A model generated the notes under the pieces. It saw only the letters and a list, made by a program, of their open reading frames with translations, did no database searches and was not told where the DNA came from. DNA of 64,000 nt. Source: Roseovarius marisflavi. Lineage in GTDB: Bacteria; Pseudomonadota; Alphaproteobacteria; Rhodobacterales; Rhodobacteraceae. Positions 8,001-17,127 of this stretch are shown here, piece after piece. The stretch lies in assembly GCF_900142625.1 (NCBI RefSeq), contig NZ_FRBN01000009.1:1-64000 (forward strand), in the 5' to 3' direction. Numbering within the stretch: position 1 is the stretch's first letter; the number at the start of each line of letters is the position of its first letter. The translations under genes were made by a program, and so were the position numbers.

Positions 8001-10222
8001 TGGCCGGCAACCCGGCCCCAGAGGCCTCGCGCCCGGTCACCATCGACGTGAGCGCGCCGACCGTCAGCATCAACCCTCTGCCCCTGGGCATGGATGACGT
8101 GATGAACATCGTCGAGCAGGGCACAGATCTCGTGATCTCGGGCACCGCCAGCGACACCGCTGTCGTCAACCTATCCTTCAACGGTTCCGCAATCGCCCCG
8201 GTCGCGGTGGTCGGCGGCATCTGGACGACCACCATCGCGGCGGCCGATCTGGCCGGGCTGGCCGATGGCGCGACCATCGACGTAGAGGCGGATGTGACCG
8301 ACAGTTCGGGCAACACCGCGCAGGATACCGCCTCTTTCGACACAGATTTCACGGCCCCGACCATCGCCATTTCCGATACCGGCGTAGGCCCGGACGACAT
8401 CCTCAATATCGCCGAGCAGGGCGCCGGGATCACCGTTTCCGGCACCACGACCGGCGTCGAGGACAACCAGACTGTGACCGTGACGCTCAGCGGCACGGCC
8501 ATGGCACCGCCAATCGTCGGAACGGCCACCGTCACCGGCAATGCCTTTACCGTGACCTTTTCCTCGGGTGCCCTTTCCACCATCGGCGGCTGGCCCTCGG
8601 CCACTGTCACCGCAGAGGTGTCGGACGCGGCAGGCAACCCGGCCACCCCGGCAACCGACAGCTTCGCCATTGATGTCGTCGCACCCACCATCGCCTTTGA
8701 CGATCCGCCGCCGGGAGGCTTCGTCCTCGATGCGGCAGAGCGCGAGACGACGGATGGCGTTGACTTTACCACCTCCGAAACTGCGGATGCGAGTGTCACG
8801 CTGACCTTCACCCATAGCGACGGCACCGCCGATATTAACAAGACCGTCGCGCTCAACACGCTCACGCCGGATGCGGGCGTGTTCACACTTCCGCTGACCG
8901 CGCAGGAGGTGGACGGGCTGCGCGACCTGAGCGACTATACCGTCGCAATCACCATCACCGACGCGGCGGGCAACCCCACGGCGGCCCCCGACAGCTTTAC
9001 CTTTTCGACCGATTTCGAGCCGATCATTGCGCTCGACCCGATTGGTGAGGATGGGGCGGTCGATCTGTCCGATACCCTAGGGGCCAGTATCACCGGCACG
9101 ACCATCGGCGTCGAGACCGGGCAGTTGGTGACCGTGGTCGTCACCGGGACGAATGGTCAAATCCTCAATGACACAGCAACGGTCGGTGCCAATGGCACAT
9201 GGTCTCTGGCGGTCGATCAGGCAGTTTTTGATCAATTGGAGCCGGGCGAGACCTTTACCGTCAACGCGACCGTGGACAACGCGGCAGGCCGCGCTGCGGT
9301 TCCCGCGACGGCCGGTATCGACGCCTATCTGGCAGCGGTCTTCGCCGTCGCAAATACGGCCGAAAGCGGCGCGACACTAACGATGAGCGCCATCGCAGAT
9401 ACCAGTTTGAATTCCAACGATGGCATCACGACGACGATGTCTTTCGACCCGGCACAAGCCGCATACATCACGGGAAGCGACGCCGACAATCTCGACCTCT
9501 TCCTCGTAAACGACACGAATGCCGCGACGGGCAGCGTGATTTTCACCGGGGGCACGCTGGCCACGCCCTTAGTCGACGGCGACGTCATTTACAGCTTCGA
9601 CATGACGGACCAGGGCGCAGGGCCGATTACGCTGAGCTTTGTTGACGAAAACCAAGGCGGCCCGACCGAACTCCTGATCGGCACCGCCGGTGGCGACACT
9701 CTGACCGCCGCCAACACCGATTCGGTGATTCAGGCCAAGGGCGGAGATGACAGCATTGATGTCTCGGCCACCGGCACCAATAGCATCGTCTTCGAGTTGG
9801 ATCAGGCCAGCAACGGCACCGATACCATTACCGGCTTCACCACCGGCGACACATTCCAGGCCGATCAGATCGTTTTCCTCGGTGAGGCCGATTTGCGCGG
9901 GGCCGGAGATTTTGTCGAAACCCTCGGGGCGGGTGAAGCACTTGGCGTCAACACCGGATTCGTGATCTTCACGACGGCTCTTGGCGGCACCGACGCGGCC
10001 ACGATTGAAACCGCCTTCGAGGGCCTTCTCAATGAGACCGCGGGTGATGTTGTGTACTTCCTCGCCGGTGATGGCACGAACGCAGCACTCGCACGGGCGA
10101 CGGTCAACGGAACGGACGACGCCACGGTCGAAATCCTCTCAAATTTCAACGACATCGGAGATCTGAGCGCGCTCAACGCCGACAATATCATTCTGCCCGA
10201 TCCGGTCACGTCATCGGTGTGA
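5060..10222 (+). CDS. Bap-like giant RTX adhesin (type I secretion substrate)
   Basis: The 1720-residue protein is probably a surface adhesin for cell-cell contact or biofilm formation. Residues 1 to about 115 form an N-terminal region with a hydrophobic patch (GTLLTLPVLAAAEAG) and a BapA-prefix-like beta segment ending VASGEVLVSDRIVEIAAEV-like sequence. Residues about 117-154 are Gly/Ala-rich and hydrophobic. From about residue 167 to 1423 about twelve Ig-like (bacterial Big) repeats of about 105 residues follow, with recurrent ISGTTTGVEDGQ and DAAGNPA motifs. The last 300 residues include an RTX-like part (IQAKGGDDSIDVS) and a C-terminal segment typical of RTX adhesins. I chose GTG 5060 because GCGAGG precedes it; TTG 4991 in the same frame is an alternative. 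The gene directly precedes the secretion genes, which probably export it. No LapG/LapD retention genes are visible. Confidence 0.85.
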   Translation: MTNNFPKPIDERSTVSTELDRKAFVRDWIARRLKAGKIAGSGFVGTLLTLPVLAAAEAGDAFVTASQIEGVTDVEAMPDGSAQLRMSNGTTISVPASDVQVAASGEVLVSDRIVEIAAEVMAGGGGLGGGALAAGLGGGVGLAAAALGGGGGDGGPAPLPVLNSDSFQSEVLGVIGGFNSDNTGITIPEGAASVQVTITDADGNETTLPADSFDANGNWTFTPPGNLPQGTVTVTVTSLDGAGEELGSTSQQFNVDTVPPTIAITDDGTGPDGVLNIAEQDAGITISGTTDAEDGQTVTVMVGTEEFTGTASGGTWSVTVPAASLAALADGATVSVTANVNDAAGNPAPEATDSFSTDLSAAITIAQINGEDVATADISAADRVGGFDVTGTVTGVEDGQTVTVTLNGQDFTGPVTGGAFTVPITEAFLATLGNGPTTLTLSASVTDVAGNTATDTPANVPADFTGPSITIDPIGTADGDGVLNIAESGGSLEITGSTNLVEAGQPVTVTVNGVTLAGPVTVGVGGTWTATATSGELSGLPLNGTVDVTANVSDLVGLAAPEATAQVDTDLEAPTISIDTPIAGDDVINIVEKGAALQISGTTTGVEDGQEVTVTLVNGATTVTTATATVTGGTWSTDIPASALSGLSGDLALDVTADVSDAALNPAPQASEPLATDLTPPTIAFDAISGDNQIGLLDVQGDLEITGTTDAEVGQAVTLTFDGEELTGSVTGPGVWSVTVPQANIQAIQTAAGAGGVLDNIPVTATVSDAAGNPATTPASTTIDADFNGPSIVIDDITGDNIINAAEAGGDITISGSTNNVPDGQTVTLDVGGVPLSATVAGGVWQVSLTPAQAATAGLTDGATVSVTADVTDGDSVPAPQATAQVIADFTAPTVAINAISGDDIINIADSTQLLTISGTTTGVEAGRSVSVNVPSLGGASAEVGADGTWSVSFAATLTEQWVTAVGDGATPAITANVTDLAGNPAPEASRPVTIDVSAPTVSINPLPLGMDDVMNIVEQGTDLVISGTASDTAVVNLSFNGSAIAPVAVVGGIWTTTIAAADLAGLADGATIDVEADVTDSSGNTAQDTASFDTDFTAPTIAISDTGVGPDDILNIAEQGAGITVSGTTTGVEDNQTVTVTLSGTAMAPPIVGTATVTGNAFTVTFSSGALSTIGGWPSATVTAEVSDAAGNPATPATDSFAIDVVAPTIAFDDPPPGGFVLDAAERETTDGVDFTTSETADASVTLTFTHSDGTADINKTVALNTLTPDAGVFTLPLTAQEVDGLRDLSDYTVAITITDAAGNPTAAPDSFTFSTDFEPIIALDPIGEDGAVDLSDTLGASITGTTIGVETGQLVTVVVTGTNGQILNDTATVGANGTWSLAVDQAVFDQLEPGETFTVNATVDNAAGRAAVPATAGIDAYLAAVFAVANTAESGATLTMSAIADTSLNSNDGITTTMSFDPAQAAYITGSDADNLDLFLVNDTNAATGSVIFTGGTLATPLVDGDVIYSFDMTDQGAGPITLSFVDENQGGPTELLIGTAGGDTLTAANTDSVIQAKGGDDSIDVSATGTNSIVFELDQASNGTDTITGFTTGDTFQADQIVFLGEADLRGAGDFVETLGAGEALGVNTGFVIFTTALGGTDAATIETAFEGLLNETAGDVVYFLAGDGTNAALARATVNGTDDATVEILSNFNDIGDLSALNADNIILPDPVTSSV
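5560..9330 (+). repeat. About twelve tandem Ig-like repeats in the adhesin
   Basis: The coding sequence is built from about twelve units of roughly 300-330 bases. Each begins with a strand such as TIAITD or SIVIDD, followed by ISGTT, a DGQTVTV strand and a conserved VSDAAGNPAP motif before the next unit. Protein similarity is clear but nucleotide identity is only moderate, so the units are old rather than recently duplicated. The C-terminal units are more divergent. Confidence 0.8.
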
Positions 10223-10255
10223 TCAAGCCGCCGGAGGATCGTGTGAAAACAGTAG

Positions 10256-10283
10256 CGGGCCGGATTGCGCATGCACCGGCCCG
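10256..10283 (+). terminator. Intercistronic hairpin after the adhesin gene
   Basis: Arms CGGGCCGG and CCGGCCCG pair around a 12-base loop shortly after the adhesin stop codon. No T-run follows, so this may be a partial terminator or mRNA-stabilising hairpin. It would allow different expression of adhesin and secretion genes. Confidence 0.45.
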
Positions 10284-10345
10284 TCAGATATTCGCAACCG
10301 CCGATATTTGCGGATTGGTAACAAACGAGGGATAAATCGGCAGTC

Positions 10346-11173
10346 ATGAACGCGGTGACACAAACGGGGCAGGTCGCAATCAGCAAAGAGCGCCATGGCG
10401 GGCGCTTCTGGAAGCGCTTTGCGTCCTACGCTTTTGCACGCTCGCGGCAGAGCGTGCCCATCGTCCTGGCCGAGCTTGAACCGGCGGCCAGCGCCTTTCC
10501 CCTCGTCTTTCGCAGCACCGCAACCGGCCCTGTCGAGCCGCACGCCCTGCTACACCTGACCGCAGGCGAGGCGTCTCCCTTCGTGACACCAGAGGGCTCA
10601 TGGCGCGGCACCTATGTGCCCTCGGCCCTGCGCGCGCATCCCTTTGCCGCGACGCCGACCGGCGCAGGCGGCGAAATGGCCCTTCTCGTCGATGAGGCCA
10701 GCGGGCTGGTCACCGACGACCCCAAAAATGAGCCGTTTTTCGACGAGACCGGCGTGCCCTCGGCGGCGCTCGAACAGGTCATCGCCTTCTTTCGCACCCG
10801 CGCGCAATCCGAACTGGCGACGCAGACCGCCTGCGCGGCGCTGCAAACGGCAGGGCTTTTTCGCCCGCTCGATCCGCTGCCCGGCATGACCGAGGCTGAC
10901 GCCGCCGGGTTTCTCACCATCGACAGCGCTGCGCTCGACGCGATAGACAGCGCCGCCCTGCCCAAACTCTGGCACTCTGGCGCGCTGCGGCTTGCACAGG
11001 CGCATCGCGTGTCGCTCTGCCACGCCGGATGGATGGCGCGGGCCTTGCGCGCCGGGGCCGATTTCACGCCGCGCACGACAGGCCCGGCCGCCTCCTCTGG
11101 CGCCGATGCCGGTCTCTCCGGGTTTCTCGACGCGCTTGCAGATGCGCAAGATCACGATAGGGAAACACCGTGA
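10346..11173 (+). CDS. SapC-family protein
   Basis: This 275-residue protein matches the SapC family by its opening pattern (RQSVPIVLAELEPAASAFPLVF), which resembles the VPIV..E..AA..FP.VF signature, and by its overall length. SapC proteins are linked to type I secretion of S-layer proteins in Campylobacter, and in alphaproteobacteria they often accompany adhesin or RTX exporters. No signal peptide or membrane segment is apparent. Its stop codon overlaps the GTG start of the tolC-like gene, so it is translationally coupled to the secretion genes. The exact biochemical role is unknown. Confidence 0.75.
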   Translation: MNAVTQTGQVAISKERHGGRFWKRFASYAFARSRQSVPIVLAELEPAASAFPLVFRSTATGPVEPHALLHLTAGEASPFVTPEGSWRGTYVPSALRAHPFAATPTGAGGEMALLVDEASGLVTDDPKNEPFFDETGVPSAALEQVIAFFRTRAQSELATQTACAALQTAGLFRPLDPLPGMTEADAAGFLTIDSAALDAIDSAALPKLWHSGALRLAQAHRVSLCHAGWMARALRAGADFTPRTTGPAASSGADAGLSGFLDALADAQDHDRETP

Positions 11174-12501
11174 CCGGACTCCGCAAAACCGCCCTCGTGA
11201 CCGCGCTCTGCCTGTCACTCGCCGCCTGCGCCGAGCAGCCCGACCTCGCGCCGGTCGCGGCTAGCCTCGAGAGCGGCACGGCCGGGCTTGGCGCGGACCG
11301 GGTGCCCAACACCGTGGCACGCGGGGCGTTTGGCCAGCATATCGCCCGCGCGGTCCTGGCCGAGCCCGCGATCACCCGCAGCACCGCCAACATTCGCGCC
11401 GCCCGCGCCGAAAAAAGCGCCGCCGATGGTGCCTTCCGCCCCGATTTCAGCGTCGGGGCAAACGCTCAGACCCGGCTGATCCGCAGCAATTCCAGCAGCG
11501 ACGTCGGGCCGTTCGCGCGCGTGTCGCAACTGGTCTATGACGCCGGCGCAGCGCGCTCAGATCAGACGGCGGCCGAGGCCCGCGTGCTGCAAAGCCGCGC
11601 GCAACAGCTCGAAACCGGCGCGCGCGTAACGCTCGATGCGGTCGAGGTCTATAATGGCCTGCTCACCAGCCGTCGCCTGCTCGCCATCGCCGAGAGCAAC
11701 CTGCGCGTGCTGCGCGATTTTGCCGACCAGATCGAAGAACGCGTGGTGCGCGGCGCGGGCTCAACTGCCGATAGCCTGATCGCGCGCAGCCGCGTCGCCG
11801 ATGCCGAAACACAGCGCGCCGATGCCCAGGCCCAGCTTGAGCGGGCCGAAGCGGCGTTCCGCCGCCTCTTTGTCAAAATTCCCGCCAAACTGCCGCCGCA
11901 GGTGAAGGCCCCGCCCTTGCCCGCAGGCGAGGCCGACGTGCTTGAACAGAGCCCGCGCCTGCGCGCGGCAAACGCTACGCTCAGGGCTGCCGAGGCCGAT
12001 CTTCTGGCTGCCCGCGCCCGCCGCCAGCCGGGAGTGGAACTGGGGGCCACAGGGCGGCGCGCCTCGGGTGGCGGCAGCGATCTGGCGCTCGACCTCACAC
12101 TCAATTACAGCCTCGACACCCGTGGCGCACGCCGCGCCGCGATTGAGACGGCGCAGGCCCGCCTTGAGGCCGCACAGGCCGAACGCGACACCTTGTTGCG
12201 TGATGTCCGCGAGGCGTTGGCCTTTGTGCGCACCGATCAGACCGCAGGCGAGGCGCGCGTTATTGCCGCCCGACAGGCCGTGGCCAGCAACGCCGCGAGC
12301 GTCGATGCCGCGCGCGAGCAGTTCAGCATCGGACGCCGCAGCATGGTCGATCTGCTGGACGCGCAGCGCGACTTTGTGCGTGCCGAGCAAACCCTTATTC
12401 GCGCCGAACAGGAACGCTTCCTCACCGATTACGCGGCTCTTGCCCTCACTGGCGACATTCTTGACGTGTTCGACATCACCCTGCCCGAGGTGGCGCAATG
12501 A
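11170..12501 (+). CDS. TolC-family outer membrane lipoprotein of a type I secretion system
   Basis: The 443-residue protein forms the outer-membrane channel of the exporter. It has a lipoprotein signal with lipobox LAAC and Cys20, then two long alpha-helical/coiled-coil halves with the internal repetition typical of the OEP family (VYNGLLTSRRLLAIAESNLRVL in the first half, and a matching ARQAVASNAASVDAAREQFSIG helix in the second, followed by GRRSMVDLLDAQRDFV). The start is GTG 11170, overlapping the sapC stop. The stop overlaps the ATG of the exporter gene. The tight packing argues for a dedicated secretion operon. Confidence 0.9.
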   Translation: MTGLRKTALVTALCLSLAACAEQPDLAPVAASLESGTAGLGADRVPNTVARGAFGQHIARAVLAEPAITRSTANIRAARAEKSAADGAFRPDFSVGANAQTRLIRSNSSSDVGPFARVSQLVYDAGAARSDQTAAEARVLQSRAQQLETGARVTLDAVEVYNGLLTSRRLLAIAESNLRVLRDFADQIEERVVRGAGSTADSLIARSRVADAETQRADAQAQLERAEAAFRRLFVKIPAKLPPQVKAPPLPAGEADVLEQSPRLRAANATLRAAEADLLAARARRQPGVELGATGRRASGGGSDLALDLTLNYSLDTRGARRAAIETAQARLEAAQAERDTLLRDVREALAFVRTDQTAGEARVIAARQAVASNAASVDAAREQFSIGRRSMVDLLDAQRDFVRAEQTLIRAEQERFLTDYAALALTGDILDVFDITLPEVAQ

Positions 12502-14675
12502 ACACACCCACCTCCAGCCCCACGGTGGTCCCGCTTGACCGCGAGGCCCGCAGCCGCCCTGACGAGACTTCCCCGCTCGAGGCCTGCCTGTTGCATGCGG
12601 CGGCTGCGCTTGATCGACCGATGACCCTCGCGGCACTACACGCCGTGCAATCGTCCGAGGCGACCGGCACGCTTGGCGTGCGCGAGGCCATCACGGCGGC
12701 CGAACGTGCGGGCATACAGGCGGCCTTCGGCGCACGAAAACTGCGCGATTTCGATACCACGCTGACCCCCGCGATCCTGCTGCTGGAGGGCGAGCGCGCG
12801 GTCGTGCTGCACGGGGTGGCCAAGGACGGGCAACTCGCCATTCACGATCCCATCCTCGGTGAGGGCATCGGCGAAGTAGCCCGCGACGAGCTGGAAAAGC
12901 TTTATACCGGCCACGCGATCCTGCTGCGCCGTGAACACCGAGAGGACATTCTTGCAACCTCTGAGGGGCGGCGCGGCCATTGGTTCTGGTCGGCGCTTGC
13001 GGCCAATCGCTGGTCCTATACGCAGGTGCTCCTGGCCGCGGTTCTGGCCAATTTTCTCGGCCTGACCACCTCGATCTTTATCATGGTCGTCTATGACCGT
13101 GTGCTGCCCAACGAGGCCACGGAATCGCTGATCGCGCTCACCATCGGGGTGGGCATCGCGCTTTTGTTCGATTTTCTCATCAAGAATCTGCGCGCAGGGT
13201 TTATTGACCGGGCCGGGCAACACGCCGACATGGCCATGGGGCGGCGGATCTTCGACCAGCTCCTCGACATGCAGATGCGCGCGCGCAAGGGGTCGGTCGG
13301 GGCCCTCGCCAGCACCCTGCGCGAGTTCGAGTCGCTGCGCGATTTCTTCACCTCCGCGACGCTCGTGGCGGTGGTCGATCTGCCCTTCATCCTGCTCTTC
13401 ATCGGGGTGATCTCGCTTATCGGCGGTCCGCTCGCAATCGTGCCGGCCATCGCCGTGCCAGTGGTGCTGATCGTCGGGCTTGCGGTGCAGCCGATCCTCG
13501 CCCGGCTCGCCGAGCAGAGCTTCAAGGACGGACAGTCGAAACAGGGCGTTCTGGTCGAGACCGTCTCGGGGCTGGAAACCATCAAGGCGACCGGGGCCGC
13601 GCGCCGCATGCGCGCCCGCTGGGAAGACGCGATCACCCGGCAATCCGAGCATGGCGCGCGCGCCCGCGCGGTCACCCAACTGGCGATGAACGCCACCAGC
13701 TTCACCCAGCAAACCGCCCAGGTGATGATCGTTTTCTATGGCGTTTTCCTGATCACGGCCGGAGAGGCGAGCATGGGCGCGCTCATCGCCAGCGTGATCC
13801 TGACCGGGCGCGCGCTCGCGCCGCTGGCACAGCTTGCCCAGACCCTCACCCGGCTCAATCAGGCGCGTAGTTCCTATCGCAGCCTCGACGCGCTTATGCG
13901 CGCAGACAGCGAACGCCCCGAGGGCCGCCATTGGCTCAGCCGATCAATACTCGACGGGCGCATCCGCTTTGACGATGTGCATTTCAGCTATCCCGATCAG
14001 ACCGTCGCCGCCCTCAAGGGCGTCAGCTTTACCATCGAGCCGGGCGAAAAGGTTGCCATCCTCGGGCGCATCGGCTCTGGCAAAAGCACCATCGCGCGGC
14101 TCCTGCTCGGGCTCTATTCCCCCGACAAGGGCGCGGTGCTGGTGGATGACACCGATATCCGCCAGATCGACCCCGGCGATCTGCGGCGCAATATCGGCTC
14201 GGTGCTGCAGGATGTATGGCTGTTCTCCGGCACGGTACGCGAAAACATCGCCATTGGCGCGCGCCGCCCGCGCGACGCCGATATCCTTGAGGCCGCGCGC
14301 ATCGCGGGCGTTGAGGATTTCGTCGCCCGCCACCCTTCGGGCTATGATCTTATGCTGGCCGAACGCGGCGAGGGGCTCTCGGGCGGGCAGAAACAGGCGA
14401 TCACGCTGGCGCGCGCATTGGTCGGTCAGCCCCCCGTTCTGCTGCTGGATGAACCCACAAGCGCGATGGATGTGCAGAACGAGCGCGACGTGATCGCCCG
14501 CCTCAAGGACGAGGCGCAGGATCGCACGCTGATCGTGATCACGCACCGAACCAGCCTGCTGGATCTCGTGGACCGGGTCATCGTGATCGAGGATGGTCGT
14601 GTCGGGGCCGATGGCGACAAGTCGATCCTGAGCCGCGGCGCGCGACAGGCAGCGGGGGCCAAGGATGGCGCGTAA
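12498..14675 (+). CDS. LapB-type type I secretion ABC exporter (permease/ATPase)
   Basis: The 725-residue inner-membrane exporter powers secretion of RTX/Bap-like cargo. Residues about 1-140 form a C39-like domain lacking clear protease function, as is usual for RTX exporters that recognise C-terminal signals. Residues about 160-430 are the six-helix membrane domain. The ATPase domain shows Walker A GRIGSGKST at about residue 524, signature LSGGQKQ near 626 and Walker B VLLLDEP near 646, followed by the H-loop in VITHRTSL. It overlaps tolC by 4 bases and hlyD by 11 bases. Cargo is inferred from the upstream adhesin and the RTX proteins. Confidence 0.93.
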   Translation: MNTPTSSPTVVPLDREARSRPDETSPLEACLLHAAAALDRPMTLAALHAVQSSEATGTLGVREAITAAERAGIQAAFGARKLRDFDTTLTPAILLLEGERAVVLHGVAKDGQLAIHDPILGEGIGEVARDELEKLYTGHAILLRREHREDILATSEGRRGHWFWSALAANRWSYTQVLLAAVLANFLGLTTSIFIMVVYDRVLPNEATESLIALTIGVGIALLFDFLIKNLRAGFIDRAGQHADMAMGRRIFDQLLDMQMRARKGSVGALASTLREFESLRDFFTSATLVAVVDLPFILLFIGVISLIGGPLAIVPAIAVPVVLIVGLAVQPILARLAEQSFKDGQSKQGVLVETVSGLETIKATGAARRMRARWEDAITRQSEHGARARAVTQLAMNATSFTQQTAQVMIVFYGVFLITAGEASMGALIASVILTGRALAPLAQLAQTLTRLNQARSSYRSLDALMRADSERPEGRHWLSRSILDGRIRFDDVHFSYPDQTVAALKGVSFTIEPGEKVAILGRIGSGKSTIARLLLGLYSPDKGAVLVDDTDIRQIDPGDLRRNIGSVLQDVWLFSGTVRENIAIGARRPRDADILEAARIAGVEDFVARHPSGYDLMLAERGEGLSGGQKQAITLARALVGQPPVLLLDEPTSAMDVQNERDVIARLKDEAQDRTLIVITHRTSLLDLVDRVIVIEDGRVGADGDKSILSRGARQAAGAKDGA

Positions 14676-15975
14676 CCACGATCTCGACAGGCTGGCACGC
14701 GAGATGCGCGGGCGCTCTGCGCTGCGCGGCTCGCTGCTGCTGCTGACCATCCTGGCCTTTCTCACCACGGCGGTGATCTGGGCCGCAAACACCGAGATAG
14801 ACGACGTCACCCGCGCCGACGGGCGCATCGTGCCCTCGGCCTCGGTGCAGGTCATCGAGGCCGCCGAGCCGGGCGTGCTCAAGGCACTGCACGTCAAGGA
14901 GGGCGAGATCGTCGAAAAGGGCGATTTGCTTATGGAGCTTGACGGCTCCCTTCTCGACAGTCAGTTCGATCAGGAGCAGCAGCGCGCCTATGGCCTGATG
15001 GCTCGAATAGAGCGTTTGCAGACCGAAATCGACGGGGCCGATCTGGCCTTCAGCCCCGATCTGGTGGCCCGCGCGGTGGATGTCGTCAAATCCGAGACCG
15101 CGCTTTATCGCGGGCGGCAGGTCGAGTTGGGCGCCGAGATCGACATTCTTGAACGCCAGCGCTTGCAGCGTCGTCAGGAATACGAGGAAGGGCTGGTTGA
15201 TCGCCAGACCGCAAAGGAAACGCTGGCCGTGCTGACCGAGGAACGCGACATGATGGAGCCGCTGGTCGAACGCGGCATGGAGCCCGCCACCACGCTTCTG
15301 TCACTGCGGCGCTCCGAGGCGGAATGGCGCGGGCGCGAGGTGCGCGCACGAGCCTCACTGACGCGGCTGCAATCGGCACTGGACGAAATCGACGACCGGA
15401 TCGCCGCCCTGCGCAGCCGCTTTCGCAGCGCGGCCCTGACCGATCTGGCGACCGCGACAGCCGAACTGGCGGCGCTCAAACCCGCCCTGCCCGCGCTTGA
15501 GAGCCGGGCGGCGCGCTCGCGCCTCTACGCGCCGGTGCGCGGCATCGTCAACCGCATTCACAGCCCCACCGTCGGCGCCATGGCTCGCCCCGGCGAAGAG
15601 CTGATCGAGATCGTGCCGCTTGACGACACGCTGCTCGTCGAGGCCTATGTGCGCCCCGACGACATTGCATTTCTCTATCCTGGCCAGCCCGTCAAGGTGA
15701 CGATCACCGCCTATGACGCCTCACGCTATGGCAGTCTGTCGGGCGAAGTTCTGCGCATCGGCGCCGATACGGTCACGCGGACTGAGCGCAGCGAGGAAGA
15801 GGTCTTTGTCGTGGAAATCCGAACCACCGACACCATCCTTGATGCCGATGGCGTCGAGGTCGAAATCATGCCGGGCATGGTCGCTCAGGCCAATATCCTT
15901 GCAGGGCGCAAGACCGTGCTCGACTATATCCTCAAGCCCATCGTCCGGATCAAGGACCGCGCCTTGCGCGACTGA
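14665..15975 (+). CDS. HlyD-family membrane fusion protein of the type I secretion system
   Basis: This 436-residue periplasmic adaptor links the ABC exporter to the TolC channel. A single membrane anchor lies at about residues 22-42. It is followed by a biotinyl/lipoyl half-motif (VIEAAEPGVLKALHVKEGE), a long coiled coil at about 90-270, the second half-motif (SRLYAPVRGIVNRI) and a beta-barrel region (VEAYVRPDDIAFLYPGQPV). The gene starts inside the end of the exporter gene. It is the last gene of the secretion operon. Confidence 0.92.
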   Translation: MARNHDLDRLAREMRGRSALRGSLLLLTILAFLTTAVIWAANTEIDDVTRADGRIVPSASVQVIEAAEPGVLKALHVKEGEIVEKGDLLMELDGSLLDSQFDQEQQRAYGLMARIERLQTEIDGADLAFSPDLVARAVDVVKSETALYRGRQVELGAEIDILERQRLQRRQEYEEGLVDRQTAKETLAVLTEERDMMEPLVERGMEPATTLLSLRRSEAEWRGREVRARASLTRLQSALDEIDDRIAALRSRFRSAALTDLATATAELAALKPALPALESRAARSRLYAPVRGIVNRIHSPTVGAMARPGEELIEIVPLDDTLLVEAYVRPDDIAFLYPGQPVKVTITAYDASRYGSLSGEVLRIGADTVTRTERSEEEVFVVEIRTTDTILDADGVEVEIMPGMVAQANILAGRKTVLDYILKPIVRIKDRALRD

Positions 15976-15978
15976 GAC

Positions 15979-16012
15979 CACAGCGCAGGCGGCTCGCCGG
16001 TAAACCGCTGTG
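15979..16012. terminator. Stem-loop between hlyD and the lacI-type gene
   Basis: CACAGCG and CGCTGTG arms pair around a loop that contains a smaller GCGG/CCGG-type helix. It lies between two convergent genes, so it may act as a bidirectional terminator. There is no strong T-run, so confidence is low. Confidence 0.35.
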
Positions 16013-16021
16013 ACTGCGCCA

Positions 16022-17059
16022 CTAAACAGGTGGCGGCGCGAGCGTGCCGCGCAAACACAGGTTGGTTTCGAGCAGAACACTTTCGCTGGCCGGATGACCC
16101 GCGACCATATCCACCAAAAGCCGCGCCGCCTGACGGCCCATGTCGCGATGTGGCACATGAACCGTGGTCAGCGGCGGATCGACCACCCGCGCCAACTCGA
16201 TGTCATCAAACCCGGTGATCGAGACATCGCCGGGCACTGCAAGGCCAAGCTCGCGTGCCATCTGGACCGCGCCAACCGCAAGGACGTCATTGCCGCAAAT
16301 CACTGCTGTTGGGCGCGGGGTAAGGTCCATCAGACGACGCATGGCCCTCGCGCCGTTTTCAATGCTGTAATGGGTCTCGATCAGATGCGCCGTGGCCGGG
16401 TCAAGACCCTGCGCCCGCATCGCATCATGCACCCCGTCCACCCGTGCGCGTGCGCGGTCATTGCCAACGCAATCGGCCGAAATGATCCCGATCTGCTGGT
16501 GCCCCTGACGCAAGACCTCTGTCGCCAGCCCCGCCATGGCGCGGCGGTTGTCAAAGCCGATCGACAGACGCGCAACCTCCGGATCATAGGCCCAGGAAAT
16601 CAAAACCGGAATGCCGCGGTTTTCCAGAAACTGATAGATCGCCGGGCTTCGGTCATGCCCGATCAGCAAAAGCGCATCCGCGCCGCGCGCCACCAGGGTG
16701 CGAATCTGTTCTTCCTCGATTTCGGCGCGATAGGATGAACTTGAAACCAAAAGCGTCACGCCGCTTGCGTGCAGCTCTTCCTGAAATGCCTGAATGGCGC
16801 GGGCGAAAATAGCGTTTTCCATTGTCGGGATAATCGCCCCGATGGTATTGGTACGCCGCGCCGCAAGGGCGCGCGCGCCGAAATTGGGCGAATAGCCAAG
16901 CTCCTGAACCGCCGTCATAACCCGGTCGCGCGTGCTCTCCTGCACCTGATCCGGCGAATTCAGACAGCGCGACACTGTCGCAGTCGACACGCCCGCACGC
17001 GTCGCCACATCGGCCAATGTCGGCAGGTTATGTTCACTTTCCTTGGTCTTACGACTCAT
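16022..17059 (-). CDS. LacI-family transcriptional regulator
   Basis: The 345-residue protein has an N-terminal LacI helix-turn-helix (LADVATRAGVSTATVSRCLN, residues about 15-35), the hinge helix region, and a periplasmic-binding-like effector domain (GAIIPTMENAIFARAIQAFQ). It is divergent from the small membrane protein and TRAP/sulfonate operon, and a perfect 16-bp palindrome lies between them. I infer that it represses the operon until a sulfonate-derived or related effector binds. Similar operons elsewhere use regulators of other families, so the effector is uncertain. Confidence 0.88.
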   Translation of the reverse strand: MSRKTKESEHNLPTLADVATRAGVSTATVSRCLNSPDQVQESTRDRVMTAVQELGYSPNFGARALAARRTNTIGAIIPTMENAIFARAIQAFQEELHASGVTLLVSSSSYRAEIEEEQIRTLVARGADALLLIGHDRSPAIYQFLENRGIPVLISWAYDPEVARLSIGFDNRRAMAGLATEVLRQGHQQIGIISADCVGNDRARARVDGVHDAMRAQGLDPATAHLIETHYSIENGARAMRRLMDLTPRPTAVICGNDVLAVGAVQMARELGLAVPGDVSITGFDDIELARVVDPPLTTVHVPHRDMGRQAARLLVDMVAGHPASESVLLETNLCLRGTLAPPPV

Positions 17060-17127
17060 ACGCTCGATCCGTTCTGACGCACCCCATTGACCCGCCCAGT
17101 GACGCGGCGGATTATTTCACAATCACG

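Noticed and set aside
7531-8886. Long antisense open frame inside the adhesin
   Set aside because: It is a by-product of the Ig-like repeat coding sequence, rich in Val, Ser and Thr, without start signals.
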